Shown piece after piece: positions 19,001-26,368 of a DNA stretch of 64,000 nucleotides. The stretch spans positions 155,692 to 219,691 of the forward strand of contig NZ_PCOU01000005.1 in the NCBI RefSeq assembly GCF_002979455.1. The letters run 5' to 3'. The notes under the pieces were generated by a model that saw only the letters and a program-made list of their open reading frames with translations, ran no database searches and had not been told where the DNA came from. A program made the translations under genes and the position numbers. This DNA is from Chryseobacterium sp. MYb7. GTDB lineage: Bacteria > Bacteroidota > Bacteroidia > Flavobacteriales > Weeksellaceae. Position 1 is the first letter of the stretch. Every line of letters begins with the position of its first letter.

Positions 19001-19502
19001 AGCCAAAGAAATTCCTGCTGAGAAATATAATGATCCTCGTTCATTAAGTTCGATTGTTTCAGGATATATTATTGCAGGTCAGGAACAGAAAGGTCTTCAA
19101 TTGGCTGAGGTACTTAAAAAAGGAATCTTTGAAGAGTACGACTATTATTTAAGCCTATCCAAAGCAGACCAAAGTTACTTAAGAAGACAAATGAGAACAA
19201 AACCAATGGAATATTCTCTTGTGGTTTCTGCAGTAACGGATGCTTATACAAAAATCGGACAGAAGGAAAAAGCTTATGCTTACCTTGTAAAGTCTATAGA
19301 GCCGATTGATAAGAAGTTTAATGTATTTATCAAAGATCTTCAGGAAATGGGTAGAGAAAAGGCTATGAAAGAGTCTGAGAATGTTCAGCAGATCACGCCA
19401 TTCTATCAGTATTTATTTGATGTCATGGAACCTTATGATTCTACTTATTCAAAAGAAAAAGAAAGTCAGATTACCAACGCAATCATCAAAGCAACAAAAT
19501 AA
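16017..19502 (+). CDS. DUF2723 family membrane protein (protein O-mannosyltransferase-like)
   Basis: 1161 residues. The DUF2723 N-terminus reads WVIFVIAFFTYLSTIEPNFS, then FWDCGEYISSAVKLEVTHAP and GAALFQIVGA. The acidic 'WDCGEY' loop between the first two helices is the GT-C catalytic Asp/Glu position. About 12-13 TM helices lie in residues 15-300 and 540-660. The soluble C-terminal part (about 680-1161) carries NDTYPVWAIQE and helical, TPR-like repeats near the end. The family is widespread in Bacteroidota and is thought to glycosylate exported proteins. It is followed by a UUCG-loop terminator and a second GT-C-like membrane protein. Confidence 0.92.
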   Translation: MKNWTFRQWNTVSGWVIFVIAFFTYLSTIEPNFSFWDCGEYISSAVKLEVTHAPGAALFQIVGAVAAIFALGKGENYSIVINAMSALFSALTILFLFWTITHFVRRLLNKDFEEITKHQEISILFAGAVGALCFTFSDTFWFSAVEGEVYSMASMFIALLVWLITKWENEYKAGDSERWIILIFFVLGLSVGVHMMCMLAIPAVCLVYYARNYKFTWKNFIWANLITLGILIIVFKIIFPLIMTMFGRLEIFFVNGLGLPFHSGTIAAFVLMVAICYFLLKYARKAKRNIYQMAALSVVFMMIGFSCWMVIPIRANANPPMNLNDPDTAIGMLDYYNREQYGDWPTIYGQNYTAFLDANGIEKNEDGSFKTQKTGEIYEKDEKTGTYRKTGDRFNYVFNKSQVSLMPRMFNEDKDVMANYISMYGAPDFTFNYANEDVADNPQAKQIFDELRAKYEDKSITAADYLKVKPYNLINVQKPSLLQNMDYFISFQNGYYFVRYLMWNFVGRQNDLEGNMESTKGNWISGIPFIDNAVVGNQDKMPAKFKNESTVKFFFLPLILGLIGFFFQLNRDFGRFYALLSLFILTSVGIVFYTGVKPFEPRERDYAMVGSFYAFAIWIGLGAGAILWFLQSKIKSNGANIALGVVLLGVPFMMGFQNYNVHDRSNRYTAYDYAYSVLKSLPKNDILFVYGDNDTYPVWAIQETEQFRDDVKVVNFTLASTPWNLDQVKRRTYNAMGIPSQLTHDDYRDGVNDQIYMMKKEDWEGVFSMLKEQGAPETEFQSFRKYLTQDSLTLKQAIEFIKFKSPEKDELLKMYFGEEKYEKYNILPVNKFILPVNKENALKAGIINKEDLPNVANQIMITYKGNTLYKNNLILMDLLANFDWKRPINFSSGGIYDSENIFYLNDYLQFDGFSYRLIPIQTPPTADGDMGRVDANSLYNVVKNFRWGNFKNLNAHFDETATSNIISYRMSASRAAAALALSGQKAKAIEILDLAAKEIPAEKYNDPRSLSSIVSGYIIAGQEQKGLQLAEVLKKGIFEEYDYYLSLSKADQSYLRRQMRTKPMEYSLVVSAVTDAYTKIGQKEKAYAYLVKSIEPIDKKFNVFIKDLQEMGREKAMKESENVQQITPFYQYLFDVMEPYDSTYSKEKESQITNAIIKATK

Positions 19503-19510
19503 CATATTTT

Positions 19511-19537
19511 AAAACGGAACTTCGGTTCCGTTTTTTT
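19511..19537 (+). terminator. Terminator with UUCG tetraloop after the DUF2723 gene
   Basis: AAAACGGAAC, loop TTCG, GTTCCGTTTT with further T residues: a perfect stem closed by the extra-stable C(UUCG)G tetraloop. Confidence 0.92.
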
Positions 19538-19542
19538 ATTTA

Positions 19543-19573
19543 TTGGGAATCCTGAATATTAAGATTATATTTG
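19543..19573 (+). promoter_or_regulatory. Bacteroidota-type promoter for the GT-C-like gene
   Basis: TTG at 19543-19545, a 20-bp spacer, then TATATTTG at 19566-19573, 18 bp before the ATG at 19592. Confidence 0.75.
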
Positions 19574-19591
19574 TACAATTAAAAATACATA

Positions 19592-21085
19592 ATGGCTGAA
19601 ACAAAAAATAGCAGGTTCCCAATCTATGCTGTAATAGCTACTGTTGCTTTTAAGCTTCTTTTTTTACTGACACATTATATTCAGGAAGATGCATTTATTA
19701 CCTGGAGAGTCGCCCAGAATTTACTGGATTATGGAGTAATTGGTTTCAATGGTGACACCAAAATTTCTGCGTCTACAACACATTTATATGTTTTTGTGTC
19801 TTACTTTTTCAATCTTGTTTTTGGAAAAGAATACTTTATTGAGCCTCTTTTGATTTTTAATTCGTTATTATTTACAATAGGAACTTTATTGCTATCTCAT
19901 TTGGTTCTTAAAAACCCTTGGCATAAAGCTATCTTTATATTTCTGATCGGTATTTTGCCACCCTCTATTAAAATCTCAATTCTCGGAATGGAGTATGGGC
20001 TTCTGTTCTTTCTGGAAATGTCATTATTGTATTATGGATTTCATAAAGGTAAAAAATGGGTGCTTACAATTCTTCCGGTACTTATTATGTTTACCAGAAT
20101 TGATACGGTGATTTTCCTGGGAATTGTATTTCTTGTAGATGTATTCTGGAACAAAAAAATCAGATGGAATTATGTTTTTGGAGGAATTTGGGGTGTTTTA
20201 TTTACCGTTGCTTTCAACTGGTTCTACTTTGGGGAACTGGTGAATAATACGATTACTGCCAAGAAACTTCTTTATAGCGAAAATCTTACGATTCAGCAGC
20301 ATATCGGGTATTTTTTTAAGAGCTTCGGAAACTTCTGGGGAATGTTGAAAGTTCCCGGAGATTTTAATCCTATGACTGTTGTTATCTTGATTTTTGAGCT
20401 CGTTTGTTTTATTTATCTGATCAGACAAAGAGAGAAAAGAAACTATTTTTTATGGATGATATTTCTCTTCGGATGGGCAAAACAGATCATTTTTATTTCT
20501 CAGAAAAGTTTGTTCGATTGGTATTATTGGGTGCCTCAGCTTTTACTTTTCGTTCCTATTCTTATTTTTGTATTGGAACAGAAAGAGAAGAGAAACTTAT
20601 GGCTGTCATTACTTGTGATATTTTATATTTTCCCAATGCTTGTTTTCCAGACCGTTCACTGTATTGCAACAGGAAATGGAGAATGGAACTATCGCCGAAC
20701 GATTGGAACCTATTTAAATCAATATGAAAAGGATAAAAACCAGTGGATCTTATTGGAACCGGCTGGTTATGTACCTTATTTCTCCGGGTTAAAAACAATT
20801 GATGAGGTTGGATTGGTTGATAAACAGATTCAGGAAGAAATTAAAAAAGACAAGACGAATTACTGGATCAATACTGTAAAGACGAGAAAACCTAAGTATC
20901 TTCTTTCTTACCAGAATCTATACGAAGGAAGTACTATAAATTCAGAATATTATAAAACTCATTATAAAATTCTGAAAGAATTCCGTGTGAAAGATCATCT
21001 GAAAAGCAACAATAAAATTTTAGAAAAAATATACAACCTGAAACCTTCCGGAACAGACTATAATTTGTACATTAGAGTTGATTAA
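19592..21085 (+). CDS. GT-C-like multi-spanning membrane glycosyltransferase (unassigned)
   Basis: 497 residues, about 10 TM helices. The N-terminus has EDAFITWRVAQNLLDYGVIG followed by NGDTKISASTTHLYVF. This pattern of acidic pair, R, 'N-L-hydrophobic-x-G' and a Ser/Thr-rich loop after the first TM resembles GT-C arabinofuranosyl/mannosyl-transferases (DDAFI..R..RNL..G.G..FNPGE). The soluble C-terminus (about 385-497) includes WILLEPAGYVPYFSGLKTID, also typical. Likely role: transfer of a sugar from a polyprenyl-linked donor to an envelope glycan. It follows the DUF2723 gene but has its own promoter. Confidence 0.7.
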   Translation: MAETKNSRFPIYAVIATVAFKLLFLLTHYIQEDAFITWRVAQNLLDYGVIGFNGDTKISASTTHLYVFVSYFFNLVFGKEYFIEPLLIFNSLLFTIGTLLLSHLVLKNPWHKAIFIFLIGILPPSIKISILGMEYGLLFFLEMSLLYYGFHKGKKWVLTILPVLIMFTRIDTVIFLGIVFLVDVFWNKKIRWNYVFGGIWGVLFTVAFNWFYFGELVNNTITAKKLLYSENLTIQQHIGYFFKSFGNFWGMLKVPGDFNPMTVVILIFELVCFIYLIRQREKRNYFLWMIFLFGWAKQIIFISQKSLFDWYYWVPQLLLFVPILIFVLEQKEKRNLWLSLLVIFYIFPMLVFQTVHCIATGNGEWNYRRTIGTYLNQYEKDKNQWILLEPAGYVPYFSGLKTIDEVGLVDKQIQEEIKKDKTNYWINTVKTRKPKYLLSYQNLYEGSTINSEYYKTHYKILKEFRVKDHLKSNNKILEKIYNLKPSGTDYNLYIRVD

Positions 21086-21161
21086 AAGATTTATAATTGC
21101 TCTAGTACTCTCAAACTCTAAGGCTCAAAAACTGCAACCTATTACCTAGAACCTAAAAAAA

Positions 21162-21686
21162 ATGAAATACTGTGCTTTTCTCCGCGGCGTCAACGTAAAA
21201 GGAACCAATATGAAAATGGCTGAGGTATGCCAGGTTTTTAAAGAGACGGGTATGAAAGAAGTGAGCTCAATATTGGCTTCCGGGAATATTGTGTTTTCTT
21301 CGGATAAAAAAGTTGAAGAACTGAAAACCATTCTTGAAAAAGCGATGTCCAATCATTTTTCTTATGAAGCGTTTCTGTTTGTAAAATCTCAGAAAGAAAC
21401 AGAGGTTTTCTGGAACAGTATTCCTTTTGAAAAGAATGATGCGCTTCATATTTATGGTTTTGTTGGAATTCCGGGCGTGGAAAAAGTTTTAATGGAAGAA
21501 TTTCAAAAAGCAGGACAGGTAGAAAATGAAAAAGCAGAAATCATCAATGATCTATTTTACTGGCAGGTACCGAAAGGAAATACCTTAGATTCTACCTTTG
21601 GAAAAGTGCTGGGCAAGAAGAATCTTAAAGATCAGTTTACCAGCAGGAATGTGAATACGTTTGAGAAGATTCTGAAGAAATTCTAA
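21162..21686 (+). CDS. DUF1697 domain-containing protein
   Basis: 174 residues: MKYCAFLRGVNVKGTNMKMA at the start, then the SILASGNIVFSSDK strand, matching the 'AFLRGINVGG.N..M..L......G...V.T.I.SGNV.F' signature of DUF1697. The C-terminal WQVPKGNTLDSTFGKVLGKK and FTSRNVNTFEKILK also fit ('T.RN..T...+'). The length is typical. The function is unknown; the fold is a ferredoxin-like duplication. Confidence 0.9.
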   Translation: MKYCAFLRGVNVKGTNMKMAEVCQVFKETGMKEVSSILASGNIVFSSDKKVEELKTILEKAMSNHFSYEAFLFVKSQKETEVFWNSIPFEKNDALHIYGFVGIPGVEKVLMEEFQKAGQVENEKAEIINDLFYWQVPKGNTLDSTFGKVLGKKNLKDQFTSRNVNTFEKILKKF

Positions 21687-21700
21687 ATAAATTATCGTAA

Positions 21701-21947
21701 TGCTTCGACAGGCTCAGCATGACACTGCTATAAAATAACATTAATGTGACGTGAATCCAACGTGTTTTTCAATGCTGATTGCTTATACTGCTTATCATAT
21801 TTTTCACTTTAATATAACAGATGTATTAGTGTTATCATGCTGAGCCTGTCGAAGCATCTGTCGGATTATTATACTGCTTATCATATTTTTCACTTTAATA
21901 TAACAGATCGTATTAGAGTTGTCATGCTGAGTCTGTCGAAGTATCTC
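21701..21947. repeat. 86-bp tandem duplication carrying TGCTTCGACAGGCTCAGCAT elements
   Basis: In the 396-bp spacer before kdsA, an 86-bp unit (21784-21869) starting TATACTGCTTATCATATTTT is repeated from 21870 to about 21945 with few changes. Each unit ends with CATGCTGAGCCTGTCGAAGC or a close variant. An inverted copy of the same element, TGCTTCGACAGGCTCAGCAT, lies at 21701-21720, so transcripts could fold 21701-21724 against 21834-21857. No ORF is present. Confidence 0.8.
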
Positions 21948-22082
21948 TCAGTTTAATAATCGAAAATTCAAGAATCCAAAAGACTCAAAGACTATTGCAA
22001 TCATAGCCTGTTAAAGCAACCAAATAATTTCCATTTGTGAAACTTTCTCAGTATTTTTACTGAACTTTTTAATTACAACAAA

Positions 22083-22892
22083 ATGATTCAGTATTTAGAT
22101 AATATTTCGCACAAAGATTCAAAAAACTTTTTCCTTATTGCCGGACCTTGTATTATTGAAGGGGAAGACATGGCATTGAGAATTGCTGAAAAAGTAATCA
22201 GTCTTACAGATAAATATAACATTCCCTATATTTTCAAAGGAAGCTTCAAAAAGGCGAACAGAAGCCGTGTAGATTCTTTTACATCCATTGGTGAAGAGAA
22301 ATCTCTTGAAATTCTTAAAAAAGTAGGAGAGACGTTTAATATTCCTACAACAACAGATATTCATGAGAATGAACATGCAGCATTGGCAGCACAATATGTA
22401 GATGTTCTACAGATTCCTGCATTCCTTGTACGTCAGACCGATTTATTGGTGGCAGCAGCACAAACAGGAAAATGTGTGACTTTGAAAAAAGGGCAGTTTC
22501 TTTCTCCGGAATCGATGAAGTTTGCCGTTCAGAAAATTACAGATTCTAATAACGAGAAAGTAGCCATCATTGAAAGAGGAAATTCTTTCGGATATACAGA
22601 TCTGATCGTAGATTACAGAGGAATTCCTACCATGAGAGAATATGCACCTGTGATTTTGGATGTTACACACTCTTTACAACAGCCTAATCAGAGCTCGGGA
22701 GTTACAGGAGGAAGACCGGATCTTATCGAAACTGTTGCCAAAGCAGGAATTGCAGTAGGCGCAGATGGAATATTCATCGAAACACATCCTACGCCGGAAA
22801 CCGCATTGTCTGATGGTGCCAACATGTTAAGATTAGATTTATTAGAAGATTTGTTACAAAAATTGACAAGAATTAGAGAATCAATTTTGTAA
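22083..22892 (+). CDS. kdsA: 3-deoxy-8-phosphooctulonate (KDO-8-P) synthase
   Basis: 269 residues. Condenses phosphoenolpyruvate with D-arabinose 5-phosphate to KDO-8-P for lipopolysaccharide inner core. Motifs: LIAGPCIIEGEDMAL, FKGSFKKANRSRVDSF, TTTDIHENEHAAL, LLVAAAQTGKCVTLKKGQFL, ERGNSFGYTDLIVDYR and GADGIFIETHPTPE. The Cys in AGPCIIE plus His in VTHSLQQP, Glu in IETHP and Asp in LSDGAN form the ligand set of the metal-dependent (class II) KDO8PS. Length is normal. It is followed by a TonB receptor gene 43 bp on, probably an independent function. Confidence 0.97.
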   Translation: MIQYLDNISHKDSKNFFLIAGPCIIEGEDMALRIAEKVISLTDKYNIPYIFKGSFKKANRSRVDSFTSIGEEKSLEILKKVGETFNIPTTTDIHENEHAALAAQYVDVLQIPAFLVRQTDLLVAAAQTGKCVTLKKGQFLSPESMKFAVQKITDSNNEKVAIIERGNSFGYTDLIVDYRGIPTMREYAPVILDVTHSLQQPNQSSGVTGGRPDLIETVAKAGIAVGADGIFIETHPTPETALSDGANMLRLDLLEDLLQKLTRIRESIL

Positions 22893-22935
22893 TTGTTAAA
22901 AAAACATTAATTTTAGAAATTCTAAAATATTTCTT

Positions 22936-25173
22936 TTGAAAAAACTAGTTTTACCGTTAAGCCTTATGGTCCCTGTACTGATTTTCTCCCAACACAGAAA
23001 AAAGGATACCGTGACCACTAAAGTGACCGATATAGAGGAAGTTGTCTTCCAGAAAAAAGTAACAGGAAGAACCAATGACCTTACCAACGTAAGAATTTCA
23101 GCGAAAGAAGCGAAATCAGTAGCTTCTATCAATGGGGGAATTGAAGGATTGCTTAAAACACTTCCGTCTGTAAACTCCAATACCGAGCTGTCTTCCCAAT
23201 ATATGGTTCGTGGTGGAAACTATGACGAAAACCTTATCTATATTAATGATATTGAAATCTACAGACCTTTCCTGATCAGAAACTCTCAACAGGAGGGAAT
23301 GAGTATCATTAACCCGGATATGGTGTCTGCAGTGAACTTCTCTGCAGGTGGGTTTGAAGCCAAGTATGGTGATAAAATGTCATCTGCTTTAAATATATAT
23401 TACCGTGAACCTGAAAAATTTGAAGTTTCAGGAGAGGCCAGTTTAATTGGAGGAAGACTGACAACAGGTCTTGCTTCGAAAAACAAAAAATTCACGGCCT
23501 TATTTTCCGGTAGATACAGAAATACGAATCTTGTTCTTAATACTTTAAAAGAAGATACAGATTTTAACCCGACATATTGGGATTTCCAGTCTTATCTGAA
23601 TTATCATGTCAGTGATAAATTCTCCATGTCATTCATCGGATATTATTCCAAGAATGATTACGAGATGATCCCTAAGGCGAAAAGTGTAGATTTCGGAAGT
23701 CTTCAGCAGCCTATTAAAGTGGATATAGGATATGCGGGTAAAGAAAATGACCAATATAAAAATATGATGGGTACATTTTCCATGAATTATAAGCCAAAAG
23801 ACAAGTGGAAGCTTACATTGGATGCCTTTGCCTACCAGAATAGGGAAAGAGAGTACTATACGATACATTCAGAATATAAAGTGCAGATATTTGATCCGGT
23901 AACAGAGAAGCCTTTAGCATCCTTTGATGCTGGCGGGCAGACGGAGCACGCAAGAAACGATTTATTTGTAAGAACATACGGAACCCAGTTCAGAGCTAAA
24001 TTTTCTCCCAATGTAAATACCGACTTTGAAGTTGGATTTAAATATGAAAAAGAAAATCTGAAAGATCTTACCAATGAATGGAAATTAGTAGATTCAGCCG
24101 GATACAGCATTCCAAGACCGGAAGTGATTGATCCTAGAACCGGAACTACAGGAGATCTTAAGCTTGCTTATTATATTGCCGGACAAAATAATATCGAACC
24201 TACAAGACTTTCTGCCTATGCACAGTATTCACAGAAGTTTTACTGGGGAGCCAGTAAAGTATTTGTGAACGCCGGAGTACGTGTTGCCAACTGGAGTTTC
24301 AATAAGGAAACTATTTTCTCTCCAAGAGCTCAGTTTGCGATAAAACCAGATTGGGAAAGCGATATGTTGTTCAAAATTTCCGGAGGTATCTATTATCAGT
24401 CTCCTTTCTATAAAGAGATCAAAGATTTAGACGGTAATTTTAATTCCAATATAAAATCACAGCGTTCTATTCAGGTAATTCTTGCCAATGATTATGAGTT
24501 CCAGATGTATGACAGACCATTTAAACTGACTACGGAACTTTACTATAAGAAAATGGATAATCTGATCCCGTATTATATGGATAATGTAAGAATCCGTTAT
24601 TCAGGACAGAATAATTCTAAAGGATATGCCTATGGTATTGATACAAGATTATTCGGGGAATTTGTGCCTGGAGTAGATTCTTGGTTATCTGCAAGTTATG
24701 CCAGAGTGTATGAAAATATTGACGGAAAAGGAGATATCCCGAGACCTACAGACCAAAGGTTGAGGTTTGCCATGTTCTATCAGGATTATATGCCGAGCTT
24801 CCCGTCTATGCGCGTAAACCTTACTTTGGTATATGCGATGGGATTGCCAACAGGTGCTCCTGTAATGTTCAACAGCAACGGACAGCCGGATTTTAATGCC
24901 GCTTATAATTACCAGCAGACACTTCCTTCTTATAAACGAGTAGATTTAGGATTAACCAAAGTATTTATTGATCCAAAAGAGAAAAATAAGAGATCCGGTT
25001 TCTGGGGTAATTTTGAAGAACTGACATTAGGTGTTCAGGTTTTCAATGCCTTTAACATTAATAATACTGTTGCTAATCAGTGGATCACAGATTACAACAG
25101 TAATTATATGTATCCTGTTCCGGTACGTCTTACAGGACGTTTCTTCAATGTGAAACTGGAATTCAAACTATAG
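22936..25173 (+). CDS. TonB-dependent outer-membrane receptor (plug plus barrel)
   Basis: 745 residues from a TTG start at 22936; the next in-frame Met (residue 11) lies inside the signal peptide, so TTG is the only sensible choice. The signal LVLPLSLMVPVLIFS is followed directly by a plug domain: ISAKEAKSVASINGGIEGLL, then SSQYMVRGGNYDENLIYIND and VSAVNFSAGGFEAKYGDKMS. There is no N-terminal carboxypeptidase-like extension. The C-terminal barrel ends in an outer-membrane-insertion Leu/Phe pattern (GRFFNVKLEFKL). The substrate is unknown; no SusD partner is adjacent. Confidence 0.9.
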   Translation: MKKLVLPLSLMVPVLIFSQHRKKDTVTTKVTDIEEVVFQKKVTGRTNDLTNVRISAKEAKSVASINGGIEGLLKTLPSVNSNTELSSQYMVRGGNYDENLIYINDIEIYRPFLIRNSQQEGMSIINPDMVSAVNFSAGGFEAKYGDKMSSALNIYYREPEKFEVSGEASLIGGRLTTGLASKNKKFTALFSGRYRNTNLVLNTLKEDTDFNPTYWDFQSYLNYHVSDKFSMSFIGYYSKNDYEMIPKAKSVDFGSLQQPIKVDIGYAGKENDQYKNMMGTFSMNYKPKDKWKLTLDAFAYQNREREYYTIHSEYKVQIFDPVTEKPLASFDAGGQTEHARNDLFVRTYGTQFRAKFSPNVNTDFEVGFKYEKENLKDLTNEWKLVDSAGYSIPRPEVIDPRTGTTGDLKLAYYIAGQNNIEPTRLSAYAQYSQKFYWGASKVFVNAGVRVANWSFNKETIFSPRAQFAIKPDWESDMLFKISGGIYYQSPFYKEIKDLDGNFNSNIKSQRSIQVILANDYEFQMYDRPFKLTTELYYKKMDNLIPYYMDNVRIRYSGQNNSKGYAYGIDTRLFGEFVPGVDSWLSASYARVYENIDGKGDIPRPTDQRLRFAMFYQDYMPSFPSMRVNLTLVYAMGLPTGAPVMFNSNGQPDFNAAYNYQQTLPSYKRVDLGLTKVFIDPKEKNKRSGFWGNFEELTLGVQVFNAFNINNTVANQWITDYNSNYMYPVPVRLTGRFFNVKLEFKL

Positions 25174-25199
25174 AATTGAAATCAAAAAAATAAAATAAA

Positions 25200-25226
25200 A
25201 GCTTCCGAATTTTCGGAAGTTTTTTC
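25200..25226 (+). terminator. Terminator after the TonB receptor gene
   Basis: CTTCCGAA (25202-25209) pairs with TTCGGAAG (25212-25219), followed by T6. Confidence 0.78.
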
Positions 25227-25230
25227 ATTT

Positions 25231-25295
25231 ACCAGAATTTTATAACAACATTACCAAATTCTATAACAACGATGTCAGAGATATTTTTATCTTTG
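25231..25295 (+). promoter_or_regulatory. Putative activator-dependent promoter of the copper module
   Basis: Two direct repeats, ACCAGAATTTTATAACAAC (25231-25249) and ACCAAATTCTATAACAAC (25253-25270), with their TATAACAAC cores 21 bp apart (two helical turns). TATCTTTG at 25288-25295 fits TAnnTTTG. The place expected for the TTG -33 element is occupied by the second repeat (AACAAC), which suggests an activator replaces -33 contacts. The metal link is inferred from the genes downstream. Confidence 0.5.
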
Positions 25296-25303
25296 TGTTA
25301 CCA

Positions 25304-25684
25304 ATGAAAAAGATTCTTGCCATAGTGTTTTCTATTTTCTACTTCGGGTTTTCTTCCGGAGCTGCTTTTAGCATTCATTATTGCATGAAAGAATTTGTTT
25401 CTGTAAGTCAGAAAGCAGATGATATCTGTGGGAAATGTGGTGTCAAAGAAAAAAAAGGATGCTGCAAAACAGAGATCAAAATCGTAAAAGTAGACGATTC
25501 CCAGAAGTCTGATTATCTGAATGTTGATTTTTTAAATGCAGTTTCAGAGATTCCGGTGGAACATCAGTTTGCTGTTATTGATAAGTCTTTTTCTGCAACC
25601 AAATTTACCCAGATTCAGATCAATGCACCGCCAGAATACCGACCGGTACCTATCTACATCAATCATTGTAATTTTAGAATTTAG
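25304..25684 (+). CDS. HYC_CC_PP family exported protein
   Basis: 126 residues from ATG 25304; a GTG at 25295 is in frame but lies on the last base of the -7 box and so is unlikely. The signal peptide is followed by FSIHYCMKEFVSVS, then ICGKCGVKEKKGCCKTEIK, and near the end NAPPEYRPVPIYINHCNF. These are the His-Tyr-Cys, Cys-Cys and Pro-Pro signatures that name this small Bacteroidota family. The six to seven Cys and His residues suggest metal or redox binding in the periplasm. It heads a co-directional run with a DUF3347 protein and a multicopper oxidase, so a copper-handling role is likely but unproven. Confidence 0.85.
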   Translation: MKKILAIVFSIFYFGFSSGAAFSIHYCMKEFVSVSQKADDICGKCGVKEKKGCCKTEIKIVKVDDSQKSDYLNVDFLNAVSEIPVEHQFAVIDKSFSATKFTQIQINAPPEYRPVPIYINHCNFRI

Positions 25685-25805
25685 AATCCGTCCGTCGTTT
25701 TCAGTATTATAAAAATAGATACTGTTATGGGCGACATGTGCTGACGCACTTACTGTTGCGTTACCTATTATTCTTTATTAAAAATTAATTCTAAAATTTA
25801 AAACA

Positions 25806-26279
25806 ATGAAAAAATATATTATCACAGCAGCCTTATCTTTATTTTCAATCGTTTCATTATCAGCGCAGTCTAAAAAGGATGCTCAGGTTTCTAAACTGTA
25901 TCAGAACTATATTGCTATCAAATCTGCTTTAGCTTCAGATGATGCTGACAAAACTTCAAAAGCGGCAACAGAGTTCATTAAAACAGCTTCTGCAATTGAT
26001 GTTAAGGTAGTTTCTGAAGGAAATCTTAATGTGCTTAGAAAAGATGCTTCTGCCATTTCTGATGCAAGAAATGTTGCTGCACAAAGAGAAACTTTTTTGA
26101 ATCTTTCGGACAATATGATTGCTCTGACCAAACAGTTTAAACTTTCTGATAAACCAGTCTACGTTCAATATTGCCCAATGGCAGACGGAAGCTGGCTAAG
26201 CGATGAAAAACAGATCATTAATCCCTACTATGGAAAGTCTATGCTTTCATGCGGAAGTATAAAGTCGGAAATTAAATAA
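25806..26279 (+). CDS. DUF3347 domain-containing exported protein (copper-linked)
   Basis: 157 residues. The signal peptide ends SLSA-Q; residues about 22-115 are helical with SKLYQNYIAIKSALASDDAD and TKAATEF-like heptads. The C-terminal motif VYVQYCPMADGSWLSDEKQI, then NPYYGKSMLSCGSIK, matches the DUF3347 pattern 'YCPMA...WLS....I.NPYFG..M..CG'. In this family the Cys-Pro-Met and the final Cys are likely copper ligands, and DUF3347 is often fused to or next to CusB-type and copper-oxidase proteins. It sits between the HYC_CC_PP gene and the multicopper oxidase gene. Confidence 0.88.
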   Translation: MKKYIITAALSLFSIVSLSAQSKKDAQVSKLYQNYIAIKSALASDDADKTSKAATEFIKTASAIDVKVVSEGNLNVLRKDASAISDARNVAAQRETFLNLSDNMIALTKQFKLSDKPVYVQYCPMADGSWLSDEKQIINPYYGKSMLSCGSIKSEIK

Positions 26280-26368
26280 TTACCGTACTGTTCTTTAAAA
26301 TAATAAGTTGCATAGTTTAAGTTATAATTAACTTTAAGCTGTGCAGCTTCTAAAAAGTTCGAAATATT

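Noticed and set aside
20404..20727. 107-codon plus-strand frame within the GT-C-like gene
   Set aside because: An out-of-frame shadow of the membrane protein on the same strand.
22941..22952. AAACTAGTTT decamer inside the TonB receptor gene, identical to the putative operator at 11614 and 11660
   Set aside because: It falls in the codons for KKLVL near the start, alone and without a second copy; likely chance from Lys/Leu/Val codons.
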